A DNA stretch of 64,000 bases from Acidobacteriaceae bacterium KBS 89 (GCA_000381605.1 KB906756.1:186001-250000); one strand, 5' to 3'; shown: positions 1-10,825, numbered from the stretch's first letter. A program made the numbers and translations. The notes: a model not told the origin generated them from the letters alone.

Positions 1-2868
1 CGACGCGATCTCCCGCCCCTGCAGATCGCCGGTGTATTTCTGGGGCACAGGGGCAGCCGGCATAGGTCCATCTTCGGCAATCCAGAATCGCCTCCGGTTC
101 CATGCATATCCCGGAATTTCCACGCGGGCCACGGCGCCAGGATAGATCTTCTGCCAGGCGAGACTTGCTCCCGCTTCGTAGAGCGAGGCGACGGCGGCCA
201 TCAGGGTTCCGCGCGCACTTCTGCCACGCTGCATGGACGAGAGCGTCAGCACACTATTCCCAGGGTCGCAACCGGCCAGCGAATCGCCTATCGCCTCTGC
301 GCACGCCTTCACCGAGTGCAAGAGCACCGGATGGGGACCGATCTCCACTACGGCACTGCAGCCAGATGTAAGCAGCTGGTCGACGGCCTGGCGAAACAAG
401 ACTGGCTTGCGGATGCCCGCGCCCCAGTACTCCGCGTTGTCGTCCTTCTCTCCCCAGGGCCTGCCAGTTACGGTCGAAACCATGGGCACAGTGGGCCGGG
501 AGCGAGACGGAGCAGACACAAACTCCGTGCGCAGATCCGCTGCAAGTGCGCCACTGGCCCGCGCCATCGCCTGGCTGTGAAAGGCGTAGCGCACGTCCAG
601 CCAGCGCACCTCCACCGAACGCGAGTTCAGCTCGTCGGCTAGCGCCTCCATCTTCGACTTCGGCCCCGAAAACACGACGCTGCGTGGGCCATTGACGGCT
701 GCGATCTCCGGCGCTGCCCCATCCTGCGCAAAGCTGCAGGTCGAGAGCGCAAGGCTGGCCTCCTCCACGTTCATTTCGGCCGCCATCATGCGGCCCGGTT
801 CTTCGCCGGAGGGTGTCTCGCCCATACGTTCCCCGCGCTTCAGCACCAGGCGCATAGCTTGTTCCATCGGTAGAATCCCGGCAGTCACCGCAGCCGCGAC
901 TTCGCCCACACTGTGGCCAACGACGACACTGGGGACGATGCCCCAGCCCGTCAAGGTTTCGACTAACGCCATCTGCATGGCGAACAAGAGTGGCTGAGAT
1001 TTGGCTGTGTCCTCCAACATTACGAGGTCGTCGGCCGCAGCTCGCAGAGACCATCCTGCTGTCCGCTGCACCAGCGTTTCGCAGGTAGACAAAACCTTTG
1101 CGGCCTCGGGAAACTCCATCTCCAGGGCGGTCAGCACGCCTCGCCATAGCGAGCCCTGGCCTGAGAAGACAAACGCCAGCCTCGTTTGTGCCAGGAATGC
1201 GTCCGAGGCGTCTGCGGTCGCTTCCATCTTCGAAGCCAAAATGCCTTCGAGCTTCTCTGCCGCCTCTGTAGCGCTGGTAGCAACCACTGCCGCGCGAAAT
1301 GCGAAGTGGTCGCGGGTGCGCGCTGCGGCGCATGCGATCTGCGCCAGGTCGGCCTCCGGCTGTCGGAGCAGAGCACTGTACGCCTGGAGCTGCGCGAGCA
1401 GAGACTCCCGTGAATGCGCGGAAATCGGGAGACAGAACTCGCGTGGGCCCGGGGAGACAGGCTCGTCGATGCGGGGTAGCACTGGTGCCTCTTCGAGAAC
1501 CACGTGAGCGTTGGTTCCTCCCAGGCCGAAGGAACTCACGGCGCCAAAACGCGGCTGCGGGCCACGAGGCCACAGTGCCGGCTCGGTCGCCAACTGCAGG
1601 CGGCTACCCTTGGCCAGGCGGACCTGGGGATTCAGCCGGTCAAAGTTCAGATTGCGCGGAATCGCCTGCTTCTCCAGCGAGAGCACCACCTTAATCAGTC
1701 CAGCGACGCCAGCCGCAGCCTCCAGGTGACCTAGGTTGGTCTTCACGGCGCCCACCATGCAGGCCAGACCGGCGCTGGCTGTCCCTGCGCCGTATACCGC
1801 ATCGAGGGCCTCAACTTCGATGGGATCGCCAAGCGAGGTGCCGGTACCGTGGGCCTCGACGAAAGAGACATCGGAGGGGCGAATCTGCGCATCGCGAAGG
1901 GCGCTACGGATTACCGCTTCCTGCGCAGGACCGCTGGGGGCGGTCAGCACGCTGGAACGACCATCGTGGTTGACGGCTGTTCCGCGGACTACAGCACGAG
2001 TGGGGTCACCCTGGGCAATCGCGTCGGAGAAGCGCTTGAGCACTACCACTCCGCAGCCCTCGCCAGGCACAAAGCCGTCCGCCGCAGCGTCAAACGTCTT
2101 GGTGCGGCCATCGCGCGAGAGCATGCCCCAGGCAGCGAAGACGCGCACCTCGTCGGGAAGCAACTTGAGACTCACCCCCCCCGCCAAGGCAACGTCACAC
2201 TCCCTTCGGCGCAGCGCCTGGCAAGCCAGGTGAATGGCCACCAGCGACGAAGAGCAGGCCGTATCCACTGCAAGGCACGGCCCGCGAAGATTGAGCAGGA
2301 ACGAGATTCTTCCGGCGGCCACGCTGTGCGCGGAGCCTACGCCCGTATATTCGTCGTAATGCTCTCCGTTGCGCATCTGCAGCCGGAAATAGTCGGTGTT
2401 GTAGATGGCCGCGAAGACGCCCGTCTCGGTGCCACTGAGGGATCCTGGAGCAATCCCGGCATCAAGAAGCGCCTCCCAGCAGACCTCCAAAAGAAGCCGC
2501 TGCTGCGGATCAATGGAAGGGGCTTCCCGGGGCGCAATACCGAAGAATTCCGGGTCGAAGCGATCGATCCCATCGAGATATCCGCCCTGCCGAAGAAGAG
2601 GCGGTAGTCCTTCACGCTCGTTTAGCCAGCGGTCGTCTGCAATCTCGCGTATCCCGGACCGGCCTTCGTCGAGGAGCCGCCAGTAGTCGGAGGGGCTCTG
2701 TGCTTCGCCTGGGAAACGGCACCCCATGCCGAGGATCGCAATCGGCTCGGATGTCAGGAAATGTGCCGCTACTCCGGCCTCAGCCCGTGCGCGTCGAGTC
2801 GCCACCGTTAGCCGCGCTGCGCTCAGAGTAGATTCGGTCCGGTCCGGTCCGCTCCGGTCACCTGCCAC
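1..2868 (-). CDS. Type I polyketide synthase, KS-AT... (C-terminus beyond left edge)
   Basis: This is the N-terminal 956 residues of a modular polyketide synthase that continues past position 1. A ketosynthase comes first (about residues 48-470), with the active-site motif DTACSSS (Cys near 203), EAHGTGT and NLGH, so all three catalytic residues are present. An acyltransferase follows (about 560-860), with GHSVGE (Ser near 651) and YAFHS at the substrate-selecting position. That motif is closest to the HAFH type, which usually means malonyl-CoA. The frame stays open to the edge, so processing domains are unseen. I chose the GTG at 2868 because AGGAG lies 9 bases upstream. It overlaps the end of the preceding synthase by 11 bases (GTGGCAGGTGA), so the two are very likely translationally coupled and act in series. 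Confidence 0.95.
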   Translation of the reverse strand, partial: MAGDRSGPDRTESTLSAARLTVATRRARAEAGVAAHFLTSEPIAILGMGCRFPGEAQSPSDYWRLLDEGRSGIREIADDRWLNEREGLPPLLRQGGYLDGIDRFDPEFFGIAPREAPSIDPQQRLLLEVCWEALLDAGIAPGSLSGTETGVFAAIYNTDYFRLQMRNGEHYDEYTGVGSAHSVAAGRISFLLNLRGPCLAVDTACSSSLVAIHLACQALRRRECDVALAGGVSLKLLPDEVRVFAAWGMLSRDGRTKTFDAAADGFVPGEGCGVVVLKRFSDAIAQGDPTRAVVRGTAVNHDGRSSVLTAPSGPAQEAVIRSALRDAQIRPSDVSFVEAHGTGTSLGDPIEVEALDAVYGAGTASAGLACMVGAVKTNLGHLEAAAGVAGLIKVVLSLEKQAIPRNLNFDRLNPQVRLAKGSRLQLATEPALWPRGPQPRFGAVSSFGLGGTNAHVVLEEAPVLPRIDEPVSPGPREFCLPISAHSRESLLAQLQAYSALLRQPEADLAQIACAAARTRDHFAFRAAVVATSATEAAEKLEGILASKMEATADASDAFLAQTRLAFVFSGQGSLWRGVLTALEMEFPEAAKVLSTCETLVQRTAGWSLRAAADDLVMLEDTAKSQPLLFAMQMALVETLTGWGIVPSVVVGHSVGEVAAAVTAGILPMEQAMRLVLKRGERMGETPSGEEPGRMMAAEMNVEEASLALSTCSFAQDGAAPEIAAVNGPRSVVFSGPKSKMEALADELNSRSVEVRWLDVRYAFHSQAMARASGALAADLRTEFVSAPSRSRPTVPMVSTVTGRPWGEKDDNAEYWGAGIRKPVLFRQAVDQLLTSGCSAVVEIGPHPVLLHSVKACAEAIGDSLAGCDPGNSVLTLSSMQRGRSARGTLMAAVASLYEAGASLAWQKIYPGAVARVEIPGYAWNRRRFWIAEDGPMPAAPVPQKYTGDLQGREIAS

Positions 2869-5800
2869 GGGTAAGATCTCCTGGATACATCTCCACCGGA
2901 CCGATCAACTCCTGCAGAGCATTGCTCTCGGAGAGATACTGTAGGTCATCGCCATGCAGGCCGGACTTTTCCGCCTGGCGACCGCTGGATACCAAAGCAG
3001 CTTCCGCGTCTGCACCAAGACCCAAACGCTGGGCGATTTGAACGGAAAGAGTGCAGATGGAGGGATAGTTGAATACGACCGTAGCCGGCAGGGCCATGTC
3101 GAGCGCGCGATTGACGCGGCGAATGAACTCCAGCGCCATCAGCGAATCAATTCCCAGCTGCCCGAATGGCTGGTTCGCCGAAATCTTCTCTGGGGCCAGC
3201 CTTAGTACGCTGCTTATCTCGCGGCGCAGCAGCGCTTGGAGTTTGAGCAGCCTTTCGCTGTGGGAGATCGCGGCCAACTCCTCCAGAACGCCAGCTACCT
3301 CCGACACAACCGACGAAGATGTCTTCGTGCCGTTGAGCGCGACGACGTCACGGAACAGCGGCGGAACACCCTCATGGGTCGCAAGTACCTTGTCCGGGTC
3401 GATGCGCACCGCAAGCACCTGAGTCTGATCAGAGCGTAGGGTCTGCCCCAGCAGAGACAACGCCTCAGCGCTCTCAAAGCTGCCGAATCCTTCCGCTTCG
3501 TAAGCCTCGATGGTGCGTTCGGTGCCGGTCTCGCGTGCCAGGCCAAGACCCAGCCAGCCTGCCCAGTTGATGGCTGTCCCCGGCAGCCCTAGCCCGCGCC
3601 GATATCCAGCGAACGCATCCATGAAACTGTTGGCGGCTGAGTAGCTCCCGTGTCCCGGCTGGGGATGGACGCTGGCCATGGAGGAGAACATCACGAAGAA
3701 ATCGAGCGCGAGATCCAACGTCGCGTGGTGCAGATTCCAGGTGCCTCGAATCTTGGGCTCGAAGACGGCGTCGAAGCGATGTGGGTTTAGATTGGTCACC
3801 AGTGCGTCGTCGATCACCGCAGCCATATGCATCACGCCGCGCATCGGCCGCTTGGCATCGGAGACCTCGCCGATCAGCCGCCTGAGCTGCGAGGCATCCA
3901 GAAGATCGGTGCGGCGATGCTCGACTGTCGCACCTTTGCTCCCGATGCGGCGAAGGACCTGCTCTTCGGCAGGGCCCGGCTGCCGGCGCGAAGCAAGCAC
4001 GAGATGGCCCGCGCCATTCTCCGCCATCCATTCCGCGACGGCTGCGCCAACGCCACCAAAGCCGCCTGTCAGCAGATACGTCGCGTCGCGTCGGAAAAGG
4101 GCGCTTTCGCTGCCGGAGCGAGGAGGCAGGACACACACGTCCTGTGTCCCGGCAAACTCGAGCACGAGCTTCCCGATGTGCCGCCCCTGGGCCATAAACT
4201 GAAAGGCCTGCGCGGGTTCCGTCGCAGGGAATCGCTGCACAGGAAGTGGCGCCCAGTCGCCGGTCGCGATCGATTCGATGACTGTTGCCAGCATGGATGC
4301 GGCGAACCGTGGCTTCTCTTCGATCAGGGCGGCAAGGTCCACCGCAAAGTAGGCGATGTTGTTGCGGAAGACCCTGAGGCCGACGCGGCGGTCCTCGTAG
4401 ATATCGCGTTTGCCGAGCTCAATGAAGCGCCCGTAGGGAGCCAGCACCCCGAGACTCGCGTCAAGAAAATCTCCCGCCAGCGAGTTGAGCACCACATCCA
4501 CGCCTCTGCCGCCGGTAATCTCAAACACGCCATCGACAAACTCCAGCGATCGCGACGGCAGCACATGCTCGACGCCCCATTCCCGCAGGAAGGTATGCTT
4601 CTCCGGCGTGCTCGCGGTCGCGATCACACGCGCACCGTGAGCACGCGCGATCTGCGCCGCCGCCAGGCCAACGCCACCAGCGCCCGCATGAATCAGTATC
4701 CATTCACCCTCGCGTATCCGGGCCAACTCAACCAGAGAGTAATAGGCGGTGAGATACGCGATGGGTAGTGCGGCAGCTTGTTCCAGACTCAGCCCGTCAG
4801 GCCTGCGCGATACCAGAGCGGCAGGCACGCACGCGCGAGAGACAAGTAGACCCACGCGGGTCGGTGACGGCGTCAGAGCCAGCACCTCATCGCCGATGTT
4901 CAGATTATCGACGCCTGCGCCGACATCCGTCACGCGTCCGGCGCATTCGCCGCCCATTTGGACTGACGCTTTCGGATCAAGCCCCGGATAGATGCCTAGC
5001 GCCTTGGTGACGTCGATGAAGTTAAGTCCGGCGTAAGCGACTTCGATGACCACTTCCCCAGGCTGAGGAGGCCGCTCGGGGACAGCTCGCAGCTGCAATT
5101 GATCGAATCCCCTGGCCTGTGTAGTCTCAACGCGCCACACCTCGCCTGCAGCCAGAGGCCGTGCCCGCTGTTCCGTCTCCGGCAGGGGACAGCGAACAAA
5201 TCGTGCGGCAAAGCCGCGTCTGCCGCGGAACGCCACGCAGTCTTCAGTGGCCGATGAATTATCCTGCCCGTCGAGCATCAGCCGGACAACGGCTTCCAAC
5301 TCGTCGGCCTGCGGCTTGTCGCCGTCCTGCAGCGCACTCAGGTCGACCAGCAAAGGATTAAGCTCGGGATGCTCACGGGCTACTGCCCGCCCCATACCCC
5401 AGACAGTGGAACCAGCCAGCCTCGCCGAGGGCGGGTCGCCGGGAAGATTCTGTGTCCCATGCGTCAGCATCCACAAACGGGGAGGCCTCTGCCATCCGGC
5501 GCGCGTGATCGCCTGCACCAGTGTAGGGAGGAACTTTGTGCCCGTCTGCTGAGCGCGCAGGATGACTTCCAGGGCATCGTCCCCGAAATCTCCTTCATCT
5601 CCCGCGTCCAGCGGCCAAAGATCGAGAACATCGCTGATCCGCTCAGCCTCAGAAGCCACGCTGAACAGCCGATTGAGCGCTTCGTTGTCTCTCGGAGGAA
5701 GTTCATACTCATCCACACCCGGAATATCGGTACGCCGCTCTGCAGCTTTGAGCCGGCGGAGTACCTCCCCTTCCCAGACCAGCGTGCACCGGCCACCAGA

Positions 5801-8800
5801 TGCAGCGAGCCGACTGGCCAGCGATAGGGCATAGGAGGGCCGGGCCTTCTTTGTATCGTCGATCCCATCGGCGAAGATCAGGCAATGCCGCCCCGCACCA
5901 GCGTCGTGTGCGGGGCTGGAAAGATCGGGCAGCGGCTTCCAGTCCATCGCATAGAGATCCTGTGCCGTCCCTTCGCTCTCCCTGGTCCTGACCCGCTGTA
6001 CAGTCATCGACTCGATGCGTGCCAGGAGTTGGCCGTCGCCGGTCCTTATCTCCAGCTGGACATCGAGGGTTGCCTGGCCGGCGTCCGCTCCCACAAGGAC
6101 CGCTTCGGTGACCAGTTGAGAGTTCGCGTCCCCCGCGAGCTGCGAAGGTAGACCGAAGATGCGAAGCTCGCCCACATGCCGCGGTAGGTACAGGTCATTC
6201 GCGAACATGCCCGCGCCTCGCGGACGCAGATGCACCATGGCCTGAAAGCAGCCGTCCAAAAGCGCCGGATGGAGGAGATAAGCCGGGTGGCGAAGATCTT
6301 CGTCAATGCGAACGCAAGTACGGACCCGGTCCCGACCCGGTGCTGCGGTCTCAGCACGGATCACCTCGAACCTTTCGACAAGCTGGAAGGCGGGGCCGTA
6401 TTCGACTCCGTTGCGACCAGCCATGCGGTAGTGCTCCTCCTGCGTTCCGTGATACTCCAGGTGCTGGGACGGAGCCAGCTCCTCGCCGAACTTCAGCAAA
6501 GCGGCAGACGCATCGCTCTCCGTCGGGCCCTCGACTCGGATGGTTCCGCGCGAGTGCTCAGTCCACTCACCTTCCCCATTCCCAGGCCGGCCCATCAGAG
6601 AGAAGCTGAAGCTGCCGGGCTTTGAGGAGATCCTGCGGACGACAATCTGCAGCTCGGGCGTCTCACTCTCCGGAAGATACAGCGCCTGCAAGAAGGAGAT
6701 ATCCTCCAAAATCGCCCGCTTCCCCGGAGCCAACAGGCGCGCTGCCTCAAGCGCTGCCTCAAGATACGCGGTAGCCGGAAAGACAACTGCTCCGCCCACG
6801 CGATGATCGTTTAGATAAGGCAGCGCGGTTGTGTCTGCGATGACCGTGAAGATACTGACGCCAGCATCGTCGGCAGGATCGGTCCGGCTCATCAGCAGTG
6901 GGCTAAGCCGGGGAGCGTCCGCTTTATCACGACTCCCGATCGATTCCTCATCCTCTGCCCAGAAGCGCTCGCGCTCGAAGGCGTACTCAGGCAGACGCAG
7001 ACGATGGGTCGCCAGCACCGCATCGTACCTCGAACCATGGCCTGAGACTCTACCCCAGTCTAGCTTCCCTCCATGGATCCAATGTCGCCCAAAGGAGCGC
7101 AGTAAAGCAGGCCACGCTGGCTTGCCGCGCAGCAGCGATGGCAAGACAATCGTCGCGCTCATCTCTTCTCCTGGCCGCAGGTTGCCGAGCGTATCTTCGA
7201 GCGACGGAACCAGAATGGGATGAGGACTGAGCTCGATGAAACAGGTGTAGCCGTCGCGCGCCAGCTCCGCCGTCGCAGCCGCCAGACGAACCGATTGGCG
7301 AAGATTGCGAACCCAATAATGCGCATTCAGATCCGTGCCGGAAGTGACCGCTCCGTTCACCGTGGAGAAGAAAGGCAGATTACCCGGCTGGGGCCGGATG
7401 TCGGCAAGCTCCTCCGTCAGAACAGGCAGAATCGGATCGACCAGCAGACTGTGCGAGGCCACATCGACCTTGATCTGCCTGCAGAAGATTTCCTTCAGCT
7501 CCAGCCACTCCATCAGCTGCTCGATGGCCTCCGACTCGCCAGCGACAACGGTCGTACCCGGGCTGTTCTCCGCCGCAATCGAGACCTTGCCGGCAAATGG
7601 CTCAAGCCAGCGGGCCATCTCCGACGCTGGCAGCTCTACACTGGCCATCGCGCCCGACCCACTCAGCTGACGCATCCGCCGACTGCGGCGACAGATGATC
7701 TTTGCCGCATCCTCCAGCGTCAACGCCCCCGCCAGATAAGCGGCTGCAATTTCACCCATGCTGTGGCCCACTACGGCACCAGGAGTGACGCCTGCATCTA
7801 TCCACACGGCAGCAAGCGCAACGCTCATCGCAAATAGCGCCGGCTGAATGAAGTCGATCTGCTTGAGGGAGCTCTCCGCATCCAAACCTACCAGGCGCTC
7901 AATCATTCCCCAACCTGTCTCGGCGGCGATCGCCTGGTCGCACCTCCTCATGGCTTCGCGGAAGACTGGGCTCTCGCGGAGCAGCTCCCGGGCCATGCCA
8001 TCCCATTGCGAACCCTGTCCCGGACAGACAAAGACCACCTGCACCGGAGTATCGAGAGTCGCGCCGACTTTAGGCTGTCCCTCAGACCCCGTCGCAATCA
8101 GCTCCGCTAGCTCCGCCTGTAGCTCAGCCGCGTCTCTTCCGATAGCCGCATACCGATGGGGCAGATGCGTGCGCCTCGCACCAGCCAGATAACAAACCCG
8201 TGACAGATCGGATGAGGTGAGATCTCTGTCCAGAAATTTCAGCCAACTCCGGGCATTTTCGATCAGAGAGTTGGCGCTATAAGCGGTGATGGGAAGCAGA
8301 AAATGCGACGGCCCCTCTATTCCGCTCAGTGCCTCGGTCTCCGCCGGGAGATCCGGCTCGTGTTCCGCCAGCACCATGTGCGAGTTGGTCCCAGTCAGTC
8401 CAAAGGAGCTTGCCCCAACCATACGCGGGCCGCCTGCCGCCCGTGGTGCCAGCGGACGCTTCGTCTGAACCAGCTCGACGAACCCGCTACTCCAGTCGAT
8501 CTTAGGGTTGGGTCTCTCGTGGTGCAGACTGGCAGGGATTTCACCATGGTGAAGCGTCAGCGCTGCTTTGATCACTCCGGCGACCCCGGCAGCCGACTCG
8601 GTATGCCCAATGTTCGACTTGATTGACCCGATCTGAACACGGTTTCCCGCTCCCGCCTGGCGTATCGCATCGCAGATCGCGCCGACTTCTACCGGATCGC
8701 CGACCCTCGTGCCGGTTCCGTGGGCTTCGATGTAGCTCAGGTCCGCGCCCGTGATTCCCGCCCTGCCCCAAGCATCGAGCAACATCTGGCACTGTCCTTC

Positions 8801-9685
8801 GCGGCTAGGCGTCACGAACAGACCGCCGCTCCGTCCGTCGTTGTTGATCGAGCTACCGCAGATAACCGCGTAGATTCCGTCGCCCGCCGCCACGGCGTCG
8901 GAGAGCCGTTTGAGGACCACCATCCCCGCGCCTTCACTGCGCACAAAACCATCCGCTTGCTGATCGCCGAACTTGCAGCGGGCATCGCTGGACAGCATAC
9001 CGGCGTTAGTGAACAGGCGCGTGAAACAGGTGGAGAGAATGACGTTCGCGCCGCCGGCCAGCGCCATCCCGCATTCGTCCAAGCGTAGGCTCTGGCACGC
9101 CAGGTGAATAGCGACCATCGACGAGGAGCAGGCGGTATCGACCGAGACACTCGGTCCCTCAAAGCCAAAAGTGAAGGAGAGACGCCCGCAGGCCGTCGAG
9201 CGCCCGCATCCAGTCAGAAGATAGAACTCCGGATCTTTCGGCTGACTGAAGATGTGGTTCTCGTAGTCCGTCGTCCAGAGGCCTGTAAAGACTCCCGTGC
9301 GCGAGCGGTCGTAGTCCTCCCTCACCTGTCCCGCATCCTCCAGAGCATTCCAGCCCACCTCTAGTAAAAGACGTTGCTGGGGATCGATGAACGCCGCCTC
9401 TCGCGGAGAGATTCCAAAAAACGATGCATCGAACCGGTCTACCCCCGGGATAAACCCGCCCAAATGAGTGGCCAGAATCTTGCTCCCGGCGGCGGTCTGC
9501 TCATAGGCGGCGTCGACATCACGGAACCGGCCCCCAAGATAGGGGCCGATGACATCGCGTCCTTCAAGCAGAAGCTGCCAGAGCGCGTCGATGCCCTCAG
9601 CCTGCGGATAGCGGCAGGACATGCCGATGATGGCAATTGGCTCGTCGATCATCCCCGATCCCTGTCGATCCTTTCCATCGCCCAC
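2858..9685 (-). CDS. Fully reducing type I polyketide synthase, KS-AT-DH-ER-KR-ACP
   Basis: A complete single-module synthase of 2,275 residues that extends and fully reduces a polyketide chain. Domains in order: KS (DTACSSS, Cys near 185; EAHGTGT; NIGH); AT (GHSMGE, Ser near 642; VASHS near 745); DH (HRVGGAVVFP, His near 961; LLDGCFQ, Asp near 1144); ER (NADPH loop GAGGVGLAA near 1668); KR (TGGFGGVG near 1875; FSSM...YSAAN, Tyr near 2013); ACP (GIDSL, Ser near 2182). No methyltransferase is present. VASH falls in the [YVW]ASH class usually linked to methylmalonyl-CoA, so a methyl-branched saturated unit is possible; this is inference. The order resembles mycocerosic-acid-synthase-like enzymes. 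The start is GTG with GGGAG upstream; an ATG eleven codons inside has a weaker site. The stop overlaps the next synthase. Confidence 0.96.
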   Translation of the reverse strand: MGDGKDRQGSGMIDEPIAIIGMSCRYPQAEGIDALWQLLLEGRDVIGPYLGGRFRDVDAAYEQTAAGSKILATHLGGFIPGVDRFDASFFGISPREAAFIDPQQRLLLEVGWNALEDAGQVREDYDRSRTGVFTGLWTTDYENHIFSQPKDPEFYLLTGCGRSTACGRLSFTFGFEGPSVSVDTACSSSMVAIHLACQSLRLDECGMALAGGANVILSTCFTRLFTNAGMLSSDARCKFGDQQADGFVRSEGAGMVVLKRLSDAVAAGDGIYAVICGSSINNDGRSGGLFVTPSREGQCQMLLDAWGRAGITGADLSYIEAHGTGTRVGDPVEVGAICDAIRQAGAGNRVQIGSIKSNIGHTESAAGVAGVIKAALTLHHGEIPASLHHERPNPKIDWSSGFVELVQTKRPLAPRAAGGPRMVGASSFGLTGTNSHMVLAEHEPDLPAETEALSGIEGPSHFLLPITAYSANSLIENARSWLKFLDRDLTSSDLSRVCYLAGARRTHLPHRYAAIGRDAAELQAELAELIATGSEGQPKVGATLDTPVQVVFVCPGQGSQWDGMARELLRESPVFREAMRRCDQAIAAETGWGMIERLVGLDAESSLKQIDFIQPALFAMSVALAAVWIDAGVTPGAVVGHSMGEIAAAYLAGALTLEDAAKIICRRSRRMRQLSGSGAMASVELPASEMARWLEPFAGKVSIAAENSPGTTVVAGESEAIEQLMEWLELKEIFCRQIKVDVASHSLLVDPILPVLTEELADIRPQPGNLPFFSTVNGAVTSGTDLNAHYWVRNLRQSVRLAAATAELARDGYTCFIELSPHPILVPSLEDTLGNLRPGEEMSATIVLPSLLRGKPAWPALLRSFGRHWIHGGKLDWGRVSGHGSRYDAVLATHRLRLPEYAFERERFWAEDEESIGSRDKADAPRLSPLLMSRTDPADDAGVSIFTVIADTTALPYLNDHRVGGAVVFPATAYLEAALEAARLLAPGKRAILEDISFLQALYLPESETPELQIVVRRISSKPGSFSFSLMGRPGNGEGEWTEHSRGTIRVEGPTESDASAALLKFGEELAPSQHLEYHGTQEEHYRMAGRNGVEYGPAFQLVERFEVIRAETAAPGRDRVRTCVRIDEDLRHPAYLLHPALLDGCFQAMVHLRPRGAGMFANDLYLPRHVGELRIFGLPSQLAGDANSQLVTEAVLVGADAGQATLDVQLEIRTGDGQLLARIESMTVQRVRTRESEGTAQDLYAMDWKPLPDLSSPAHDAGAGRHCLIFADGIDDTKKARPSYALSLASRLAASGGRCTLVWEGEVLRRLKAAERRTDIPGVDEYELPPRDNEALNRLFSVASEAERISDVLDLWPLDAGDEGDFGDDALEVILRAQQTGTKFLPTLVQAITRAGWQRPPRLWMLTHGTQNLPGDPPSARLAGSTVWGMGRAVAREHPELNPLLVDLSALQDGDKPQADELEAVVRLMLDGQDNSSATEDCVAFRGRRGFAARFVRCPLPETEQRARPLAAGEVWRVETTQARGFDQLQLRAVPERPPQPGEVVIEVAYAGLNFIDVTKALGIYPGLDPKASVQMGGECAGRVTDVGAGVDNLNIGDEVLALTPSPTRVGLLVSRACVPAALVSRRPDGLSLEQAAALPIAYLTAYYSLVELARIREGEWILIHAGAGGVGLAAAQIARAHGARVIATASTPEKHTFLREWGVEHVLPSRSLEFVDGVFEITGGRGVDVVLNSLAGDFLDASLGVLAPYGRFIELGKRDIYEDRRVGLRVFRNNIAYFAVDLAALIEEKPRFAASMLATVIESIATGDWAPLPVQRFPATEPAQAFQFMAQGRHIGKLVLEFAGTQDVCVLPPRSGSESALFRRDATYLLTGGFGGVGAAVAEWMAENGAGHLVLASRRQPGPAEEQVLRRIGSKGATVEHRRTDLLDASQLRRLIGEVSDAKRPMRGVMHMAAVIDDALVTNLNPHRFDAVFEPKIRGTWNLHHATLDLALDFFVMFSSMASVHPQPGHGSYSAANSFMDAFAGYRRGLGLPGTAINWAGWLGLGLARETGTERTIEAYEAEGFGSFESAEALSLLGQTLRSDQTQVLAVRIDPDKVLATHEGVPPLFRDVVALNGTKTSSSVVSEVAGVLEELAAISHSERLLKLQALLRREISSVLRLAPEKISANQPFGQLGIDSLMALEFIRRVNRALDMALPATVVFNYPSICTLSVQIAQRLGLGADAEAALVSSGRQAEKSGLHGDDLQYLSESNALQELIGPVEMYPGDLTRGR

Positions 9686-9724
9686 GTTATACAGCTCCCT
9701 TTCCCGTTCCGTCTACATTCAGGA

Positions 9725-10546
9725 TCAGGATTCGGCGAACCCGGACCGCATTAGAAAGGCCGGCGCCGCAGCCGGAGTGTTCAGCATCTTCTCCCGAACC
9801 GTGGAAAGCACAGAATCGCGGCTGATGGAGAGAAAAAAGTGGTCGCCAGCGAGTATCCGAAGATCGAACTCCGCCGTTGTGTGCCGGCCCCACTCCTGCA
9901 TCCTTGCGGCATCGATCAACGTGTCGTCGCTGCCGGCAAGGGCTGTGATCGGGCAGTGAACCTGCCTCACAGGGCTGCGATCGAAGTTCTCGTGGGCGGC
10001 AAAATCGGCCCTGAGCCCCGGAAGGAAAAGCTTAAGCAACTCCGGCTCTCGCAGCACCGCGTCTGGAATTCCGGAGTAACGTTCCCTAACAGCGACCATA
10101 AATCCATCGTCGGGCAGATGGGCGATCCGAGGGTGAATCAGCCCGAGGACCGGAGGAGCGGTGGCCCCCATGAAGAGGTGCGTCGGCGGCACAAGTCCTT
10201 CCGCCTCCAGCTGCAGCGTCAGTTCAAAAGCCAGCAACCCACCGAGGCTGTGTCCGTAGAAAGCGAAAGGGAGGTCCTGACGTCGCCGGATCACCTCCAT
10301 GTAGTCGTCTGCCATCTCCTTCACTGACCTGTGCAGCGGCTCATTGAGGCGCATTCCCCGGCCGCGCGGTTGGGCGGACCACACATCGATCCCGGCAGAT
10401 TTCAGCTCATCTGCCCACGGGACAAAAGCAGCCGCCGATCCCCCCGCAAAAGGAAAGCAAAACAGCCGCGTATGGGCTGTGGTAGGGCTAGCCCGGCGGA
10501 GAAACCTTGCGGTAAGTTGGCGTTCTGACAAACCCAATTCTTCCAT
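9725..10546 (-). CDS. Type II (editing) thioesterase of the polyketide cluster
   Basis: A stand-alone alpha/beta-hydrolase of the GrsT/RifR family, which hydrolyses wrongly loaded acyl groups from ACP domains. Visible features are the family entry motif FCFPFAGGSAAAF, the nucleophile elbow GHSLGG, an acidic residue in GSDDTL and the catalytic His in AGDHFFL. Its 273 residues suit the family (240-270). I chose the ATG at 10546 because GAGG sits six bases upstream; a longer frame from 10612 has no good ribosome site. The gene lies 39 bases before the reducing synthase and about 280 bases after the KR-type synthase, all on one strand. The gap upstream holds no convincing gene. Its place between two synthase genes argues for one operon. 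Confidence 0.93.
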   Translation of the reverse strand: MEELGLSERQLTARFLRRASPTTAHTRLFCFPFAGGSAAAFVPWADELKSAGIDVWSAQPRGRGMRLNEPLHRSVKEMADDYMEVIRRRQDLPFAFYGHSLGGLLAFELTLQLEAEGLVPPTHLFMGATAPPVLGLIHPRIAHLPDDGFMVAVRERYSGIPDAVLREPELLKLFLPGLRADFAAHENFDRSPVRQVHCPITALAGSDDTLIDAARMQEWGRHTTAEFDLRILAGDHFFLSISRDSVLSTVREKMLNTPAAAPAFLMRSGFAES

Positions 10547-10825
10547 ATATTTCCTCGAATGAGCTTGGCTCCCGACCGAGACTTCCGCCACGCTTTCCGA
10601 TTGTGTCGACATGCAACATCTTCAGGTTGGGCATCGAGATAAGCGGTCGCAATTTCTTGTAAAGGTTCCTTTCAGGGTACCGTAAGATACCACGAATACC
10701 AGAAAACCTCCTCTTCTGTCGCACCCACAAAGGTGTTACAAAAATTTCTCTGGTTGTCGGCAAGGGGTCCCTTGTTTCTCAGCGATCACGGCCGCCGCAA
10801 GGATTCCATCCACCCGTTCTCAAGA

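Noticed and set aside
254..1573. Long minus-strand frame in the first 1.6 kb
   Set aside because: Out of frame with the clear KS/AT domains on the same strand; arginine-rich with no family sequence.
10488..10763. 91-codon frame between the thioesterase and first synthase genes
   Set aside because: Overlaps the thioesterase start, has implausible composition, and no homology pattern was seen.
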